Made by a program: the position numbers and the translations under genes
Source: Sclerotiophoma versabilis
Taxonomy: Eukaryota; Ascomycota; Dothideomycetes; Pleosporales; Didymellaceae
Direction of reading: 5' to 3'
Length of the DNA stretch: 64,000 bases
NCBI GenBank assembly: GCA_012274445.1
Contig: JAAROD010000004.1
Span: forward strand, 1,178,001-1,242,000
Part shown: in pieces, positions 59,134-64,000 of the stretch
How the letters are laid out: every line of letters starts with the position of its first letter
Numbering within the stretch: the stretch's first letter is position 1
The notes under the pieces: model-generated
Database searches by the model: none
What the model was told of the DNA's origin: nothing
Seen by the model: the letters and a program-made list of their open reading frames with translations, nothing else

Positions 59134-60594
59134 TTAACCTCTTCGAGATTGAGATTGTACTTCCTGTAGTATGCTTATCAGCTCACCCTCGGACGGTGGT
59201 GCCCCCCAAAACAAGTCGATGTCGAGGTTCACACGTGTTGCGGGCGTGGAACGACGCAGGTTCTCGAAATATCGATCATGATCAATTCTGAAGGCAGTAG
59301 GAGATCCTCGAGATGGAACTGACTCTGCTGAATACCGTCTTTGTCCGTCGAATTCATACCAGAATTGCTCTCGTTCTTTGTCAAATGAAATGGCCAGGCT
59401 AGAGCTTCGAGGTAGTGCTTCGGTACACTGTTGGAATTTTTGATATTCAATATCAAGCACTTCTTCGAAAAACCCCTTTAATCTGGATGAACCTTGTGCA
59501 TCTTCAGTTTTGACAAGCTTCATTGCTTCGGCGAGTTCGGAAAAGAGTCTTGGAAGACGACCCAAATCCTCCCAGGTAATGTACTCTAGCGTTTCGCTCC
59601 TTGCTGGCCATGTATGCGCCGATATTGTCGCGATCGTGCTAAGAAAGACGTCGGAGATAGGCCTGTTATAATCCACCTCAATCAGATTGCCGTCTGTAGC
59701 GAGGCTCAACAGCCCATAGACCTTATCCCGAGGATCTTGGCATTCGTTGTGAATGAAGCGAAGGAGTACATCACGCAATTTCCCAGAGAGGTGTTTCTTG
59801 GTACTTGTGTACCAGAGGTATTCCAAATGCTGCAATGCTCGACCTTCAGAATATCGGAAAGAGCGAGCCGTGTCGCCAAGCTGGTCCCAGTTGATCCATA
59901 TGGCCCCGCACAAAAGATGCACTTCCGGAGCTAGCAAGACTTCCTGCACAATCCAGATGCGAGAGAAGTAGGGATTCAACAGTAACGGATGTAAATTGCC
60001 ACCCTCAGGCATACCGGTGCGTGTCTTATAGTTGTAGGCATCAGCATGAGACGACTTATCGAGCCAAACAACAGCGCGCAGGCAGCGCTTGTAAATCTTT
60101 GACATGAACTTAACTTGATTGTTTCGCTCGGCAACATTCGTCTGGTCGATACACAGCTGATCGATCCAGAGGTATTCTTTATTAGCCGGGTGGTCCTGAT
60201 ACTGTTTGAGAAAGTCGAACAAGTTCTCTCGAACTTCGAACAAGTCTCCATTGATGGCTATCTTGCGAAGATTGGCTGGACTTCCCCAAGTGTAGGATAG
60301 AGCGAGGTATCGTGGTGCTAAATCGAACTCAAACGTGTCGAGTTGGCAGCGTACTGATTCATGACTTCCAGGGCCTTCGGTATCAGTTGTTTGAAGCAGT
60401 CGTAGAAGTCGTATGTGGTGCTTTTTAGTATCTAGTGGGCTATGCTGGAACATGGTCGTTGTAGGTGTGCATGTGGAAGCCTCTGCATTGTACTCGTTGG
60501 GCCGCTCTCCAAGCAGCCCTACCGTGCGCGTCTGAACAATCGCTGGACTTCGGCGTCGAAAGCTCTTCGCAAACCAAGACTTTGGAGATCGCAT
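59134..60594 (-). CDS. HET-domain protein (heterokaryon incompatibility type)
   Basis: Single exon, 486 residues; an internal Met at MFQHSP (near 60453) could also be the start. The HET domain runs from about 90 to 240: YLALSYTWGSP, IAINGDLFEVRENLFDFL, EYLWIDQLCIDQTNVAERN, VKFMSKIYKRCLRAVVWLD, and NPYFSRIWIVQEVLLAPEVH. A second conserved block follows (CQDPRDKVYGLLSLA, then IEVDYNRPISDVF). No NACHT, ankyrin or WD repeats follow; the C-terminus is short and undefined. HET proteins trigger cell death on non-self recognition in fungi, and isolated HET domains are thought to bind or process nucleotides like TIR domains. The specific partner is unknown. Confidence 0.88.
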   Translation of the reverse strand: MRSPKSWFAKSFRRRSPAIVQTRTVGLLGERPNEYNAEASTCTPTTTMFQHSPLDTKKHHIRLLRLLQTTDTEGPGSHESVRCQLDTFEFDLAPRYLALSYTWGSPANLRKIAINGDLFEVRENLFDFLKQYQDHPANKEYLWIDQLCIDQTNVAERNNQVKFMSKIYKRCLRAVVWLDKSSHADAYNYKTRTGMPEGGNLHPLLLNPYFSRIWIVQEVLLAPEVHLLCGAIWINWDQLGDTARSFRYSEGRALQHLEYLWYTSTKKHLSGKLRDVLLRFIHNECQDPRDKVYGLLSLATDGNLIEVDYNRPISDVFLSTIATISAHTWPARSETLEYITWEDLGRLPRLFSELAEAMKLVKTEDAQGSSRLKGFFEEVLDIEYQKFQQCTEALPRSSSLAISFDKEREQFWYEFDGQRRYSAESVPSRGSPTAFRIDHDRYFENLRRSTPATRVNLDIDLFWGAPPSEGELISILQEVQSQSRRG

Positions 60595-61161
60595 CCCTTG
60601 TTTTCTTTTTGGATAGATGCGTGAAATATGTAAAAAGAAATAGCAGGCTTGAACAGATGACAGCGTCAGTGTTCAAGTATTACTGTTACAAGGCTGAGAA
60701 AGGCTGGCGCGAAGCTCCCCGCCGAGGGCGCAGCATCAGCCTGTGTGGTCCTGCATCCAATCGACTCTATGTGAAGCATGTCATGTGAGTGCTCGTACAT
60801 AAGTCAAGCATAGGCGAGGGTACGGAAATGAAGGATTTAGCACAGGGAAGTGGTTGCCTTGTGGGGCTGTGCACCCCACTTTTCCAAACAACGCGCATCT
60901 GCTGAACACTGCGCGCCTCCAGCAAACTACACCCGCGTTCATCAAAGAACACATCCGATGAATTTACCGATCGTAAGCGCATCTTTCGTTAGATGTTTTT
61001 GTTCTGCTGTCGTACATACACGAATAGACCCCTTAGCCTTGACAGTCTGACCATGCCCAGACGAACACTGTGACATTGCGCAAATGATGCAACCCGAGGG
61101 CAACAATTAGTATTTACAAGCAATTCATCATCCTACTGCAAAAAGAATCTTGGCTTCACAG

Positions 61162-61180
61162 CCCCCCCCCCCCCCCCCCC
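61162..61180. repeat. 19-base C homopolymer
   Basis: An uninterrupted run of 19 C, followed by TCTTTCTCC. Runs of this length are unstable and are also a place where assembly length may be wrong. The other strand is a 19-G run able to form quadruplex structures. Confidence 0.9.
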
Positions 61181-61226
61181 TCTTTCTCCAGGGATTCGAG
61201 ATGCTTAGCTCTTATGCTGCATATAA

Positions 61227-61293
61227 TGCAGTGTTGTCAATAAGCAAGTAGGCGTCAAGCACTTACTTGAGCTTGCTTATTGACAACTCTGCA
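61227..61293. repeat. 67-bp hairpin element, same family as the 38-kb repeat
   Basis: The left arm (61227-61248) and the reverse complement of the right arm (61272-61293) are both TGCAG.GTTGTCAATAAGCAAG, matching at 21 of 22 positions around a 23-base loop with CAAG/CTTGAG pieces. The ends share GTTG.CAA.AAGCAAG with the right end of the element at 38328-38753. Confidence 0.7.
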
Positions 61294-61895
61294 TAGTGCC
61301 GCCAGCCAAGTTCTGTTTAGCATCAAATGACTGTCACAACTCGCAAGACCTCCATCACTTGGTGTTCTTCCTGTTGCCAGCCCTAGCAGTCGAAGATTTC
61401 GAATGGACATACTCAGTTGCCGACAGAACTGGCCAAATGATAGCTTAGGAGGTATAATGACTCTATTTTCTTCTGCCACGCTGCGGCTAAATCCTTCTTT
61501 TCTTTGATTTAATTGTTTCAGTTGTCCAAAGATAACATAAACAGCCTGAATCAGGCTTCCCACAAGACAAGAAGCCTACCGAACGCAAATTCGCTGCATA
61601 GCCTTCTCAATATGGGACTCATACACAATGCAATAGATGGTGAATAGTATTTGATCTACATTCCGAGACTTTGGAGTAGCTATAATGTATTAAGCTAAAA
61701 GTAGACACAAAGACGAAAGGCGTTTGCTAAGAACCAGATGCTCCAAATATTTGGCCTAGCTATCGTATTGCAGGATACACGCTTGTGATCACAGTGACGA
61801 AGTATATCGATAAGGGGTTAAAGCTCTCATGTTGCAATTGTTCGATGGAGTTTTTATGATTGTCAACATCTCTCTTCGTCTCCAGCGCATAGTAT

Positions 61896-62879
61896 CTACA
61901 AGTTCGAGTCTACATCTATTGGCAGTCCGTGTCCACCTTTTTCAATCGACTTGTGATTTGGATTTTCATACCCCCAATACTCATAGTACTGATCTGCCGC
62001 AGGGTGCTGCTTAATCCCCAGCTTCTCGCCCCCCGGCATCTTCATAACCTCAACATACTTATCCATATCAATTGTGTTTCTCTTTCGCCACTCAGTCAAC
62101 CCGTCAAAATTAACGCACTTCTTATTGATCGACATATCCGGAAATGGGTACTCCTGCGTTTCCACCCAGTGCAGTGGGATCAAGTCAAGATTGGCATTAC
62201 ACTGTATGCCTTGCAGGAGGATGTCAATACAATGGTTGATGTGAATCTCGCGCTGCTTAATCGTGTGGGCGCGGGCTTGACTCTTGTTGTAGTAGTCGCC
62301 GTACGCGATGTGTCGTAGAGAGTTGAGACAATGGATGTGGTGGTAGACGTCGAAGATGGCTGCGTATGCATCGTCGCCGAGGCCCCATATATCGTTCTCG
62401 AGTCTGGCAACGGTGCTCGGGTCGACATCCATCTTCATGAGCTCGGAGCTAGTCACCGGGTAGACGCGTGTCAGCTCCCATTCGTCCCATGTGGCATCCG
62501 CGGCCGGATTGGGTTGCTGGCGCGCGACTGAGACTTCGCCTTTGGGGTTGTAGAAAGAGCCATTGATCTTTTTGAGTGTAGGAGCAAGGTCGAAGCGATC
62601 AATGACGGGACTGTATGACAATGTGCGGTGATATTCGGCGTTTCGGACAATGTGATGGCTATAGAACCACGTACCAAACAGTACACAAGAGATGAGGAAA
62701 ACGATGATGTTGAAAATCATGAGAAGCACTAGTGATTGTCTTGTAGTTGATCCGCGATGTCCATTGTGCCTTCCAATGTCGAGGAGCTTTTCTGGTGCTT
62801 GTTCATCGAGATCGACAGAACCATCACGGCTTGTGTTTGGCATTAATGGCTTGTACGTGAATCTCGAAAACAGGTCCAT
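61896..62879 (-). CDS. UstYa-like DUF3328 protein (RiPP/mycotoxin oxidase family)
   Basis: Single exon, 327 residues from MDLFSRF; a longer form from 62966 adds 29 residues. A single membrane helix lies at about 50-72 (SLVLLMIFNIIVFLISCVLF) after a short cytosolic start containing YKPLMP. The lumenal domain has the two defining motifs HxxHC: HHIHC at 180-184 and HINHC at 213-217, and ENDIWGLGDDAYAAIFDVYH before the first. UstYa proteins install oxidative ring closures in dikaritin RiPPs such as ustiloxin and occur in other secondary metabolite clusters. No tyrosinase, methyltransferase or peptidase gene is visible within the window, so a full cluster is not shown. The divergent small peptide gene at 63538 is the only candidate substrate. 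Confidence 0.88.
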   Translation of the reverse strand: MDLFSRFTYKPLMPNTSRDGSVDLDEQAPEKLLDIGRHNGHRGSTTRQSLVLLMIFNIIVFLISCVLFGTWFYSHHIVRNAEYHRTLSYSPVIDRFDLAPTLKKINGSFYNPKGEVSVARQQPNPAADATWDEWELTRVYPVTSSELMKMDVDPSTVARLENDIWGLGDDAYAAIFDVYHHIHCLNSLRHIAYGDYYNKSQARAHTIKQREIHINHCIDILLQGIQCNANLDLIPLHWVETQEYPFPDMSINKKCVNFDGLTEWRKRNTIDMDKYVEVMKMPGGEKLGIKQHPAADQYYEYWGYENPNHKSIEKGGHGLPIDVDSNL

Positions 62880-63537
62880 CTTCGGTTTAGAGAGTGTGTA
62901 CCTTCCAGGCTGTACGAATGTGCTTTGGAAACGTCGTTTTAGAACGAAGCCACAGATGCTCTCCATCTGAGGCGAACTGGCACACCACTATCGAACAGTC
63001 CATGTCAGCTATGCATATACACTTACCTCGATAAGAAGGTGCTCAGGCTTATCAGCTTCTCTTCTTTGTTTGGACATCGGCTCTCAAACCATAGTTGTCT
63101 GCTTATCCGAGGTACTTCAATGCGTAGCCATCTCAAGAGCGAAGCGCATCAAGATCAGCGTGGCCAACACATAGACCGCGGAATTGAGCACAGCTGGTTG
63201 GCAATAGTGTAGATAAGCGTTCTCAAGCATTATGAACTAAAGCTTAGTTGCAGTTCAGGACATCTCGTCCTGCCTGTTCCAGCGTTAGGCGTTCGTATTA
63301 AGGCCCATCAGGCAAGCAACTGTGGGGTAACACAACCAGTAATGCCTGGTCTCTGAAAGGCCCATGATGAATATATGCGTGCTACATATGAGAATAGAGA
63401 GCGTAAAAGCACGCAAGATTAAGCTAACAAGGATGGTTCTTGGACATATAAGGTGCGTCCCCTCATCAATACCTCAAATCTCGCACCACGACTATTATAC
63501 CTTCCCTCCACTTCCCATCATTGCTTAAGCCATCATC
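62880..63537. promoter_or_regulatory. Shared divergent promoter, UstYa-like gene and peptide gene
   Basis: 658 bp between the two start codons, or 571 bp if the longer UstYa form is used. ACATATAAGG near 63444 is a plausible TATA box about 90 bp before the peptide ATG. No gene in between. Confidence 0.4.
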
Positions 63538-63738
63538 ATGCGTTTTGCTAGCATTACTTTCAGCATTACAGCGCTTCTTGCTGCCTTCGTTGCTGCAGCA
63601 CCCGCCCCTAAAAGCGACGTCGCCAAGCGTATGCCCACTCCTGAGGAGTTCGACGCCCTTAACTCGGTACAGAAGCGTGAAGTCTACAGGGCCTGGTACC
63701 GTGCAACGAACATCATTGCCGCCAATGACGATGACTAG
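63538..63738 (+). CDS. Small secreted peptide precursor with two Kex2 sites
   Basis: Single exon, 66 residues. The signal peptide is residues 1-21 (MRFASITFSITALLAAFVAA), followed by APAPKSDVA. Lys-Arg pairs at 30-31 and 46-47 are Kex2 sites that would release a 14-residue middle peptide (MPTPEEFDALNSVQ) and a 19-residue C-terminal peptide (EVYRAWYRATNIIAANDDD). There is no cysteine. The last peptide has two Tyr and a Trp, residues used in UstYa-type cross-links, and an acidic end. The gene is divergent from the UstYa-like gene. Known UstA-type precursors have several near-identical repeats between Kex2 sites, which this lacks. A small effector or a peptide signal are alternatives. The ORF itself is likely real; its function is inferred. 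Confidence 0.6.
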   Translation: MRFASITFSITALLAAFVAAAPAPKSDVAKRMPTPEEFDALNSVQKREVYRAWYRATNIIAANDDD

Positions 63739-64000
63739 ATGACCCGAATTGTCAGTACTCAAGACTTCCACGTCTGATTGGTGCATAACCTCACACTCAA
63801 TAGACTATCGCTCCGGTCGTCATACTCTTCAGCTGTTAGTAATTGGTGAGAGTTTATGCAAGGGGACACGATGTCATGATGTTGTGCACGATAAATGCAA
63901 AGATACCAAATGTCTTTATAGCCATCATTCGATGTATGCGATACATAATCCAATGGTGCCCTTGCAAAGCTTCTGATTCTGCAAAGCTTCCTCCAAACAT

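Larger units (their letters stand above)
60595..61895. other. Intergenic, with repeats and one unassigned ORF
   Basis: Carries the 19-C run and the hairpin listed separately. A minus-strand frame at 61255-61563 (102 codons, MGSLIQAVYVIFGQLKQLNQ) looks mildly coding but runs into the hairpin at its end and has no domain. It may be a gene fragment truncated by that insertion. Confidence 0.35.

Overview
The window is nuclear DNA of a filamentous ascomycete, most likely a plant-associated Dothideomycete (Pleosporales-like). The evidence is short GT-AG introns of about 45-80 bp, CT-rich promoters, HET-domain genes, a UstYa-type DUF3328 protein, a PDR transporter, a large secreted pectin methylesterase, and a block of retrotransposon DNA stripped of CA/TG dinucleotides as expected of repeat-induced point mutation (RIP). 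The species cannot be named from sequence alone.

Region 1 (1-12.6 kb) is a repeat island. Positions 1-8187 hold two RIP-destroyed Ty3/gypsy chromoviruses in opposite orientation. Element A (minus strand, 5' LTR at 5506-5992) lies inside the integrase of element B (plus strand, 3' LTR at 7700-8187), so one long inverted repeat results. A pogo/Fot1 transposase relic (about 8499-8783), an LTR of a related family (11510-11969) and other decayed sequence follow. Embedded in the island is a possible small secreted cysteine-rich protein with four short exons (9522-10098).

Region 2 (12.6-30.6 kb) is ordinary gene space: a PQ-loop membrane protein, a GGCT/AIG2-like protein, a small ambiguous ORF, a Ulp2-type SUMO protease, an eIF4E-family cap-binding protein, a PP1 inhibitor-2 homologue, an M18 aspartyl aminopeptidase, an intron-containing tRNA-Gly(GCC) and a secreted Asp-box beta-propeller protein.

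Region 3 (30.7-36.6 kb) is a single minus-strand gene of four exons coding for about 1898 residues. It has four tandem pectin methylesterase (CE8) domains, the first lacking its catalytic motifs, followed by a Ser/Thr-rich mucin-like tail.

Region 4 (36.6-56.6 kb) starts with a gene-poor stretch carrying a CAAG-rich inverted-repeat element. It then has an efflux group: a PDR-type ABC transporter, a Zn2Cys6 regulator, and a DHA2-type MFS transporter divergent from the regulator. Housekeeping genes SEN2 (tRNA splicing) and a mitochondrial scramblase-like protein follow, then a secreted GDSL/SGNH esterase.

Region 5 (56.6-64 kb) is accessory: a decayed HET gene, an intact paralogous HET gene, a 19-C homopolymer, a small hairpin sharing its ends with the 38-kb element, a UstYa-like gene, and a divergent 66-residue secreted peptide with two Lys-Arg Kex2 sites. 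The last pair has the shape of a minimal dikaritin-type RiPP locus, though this is an inference.
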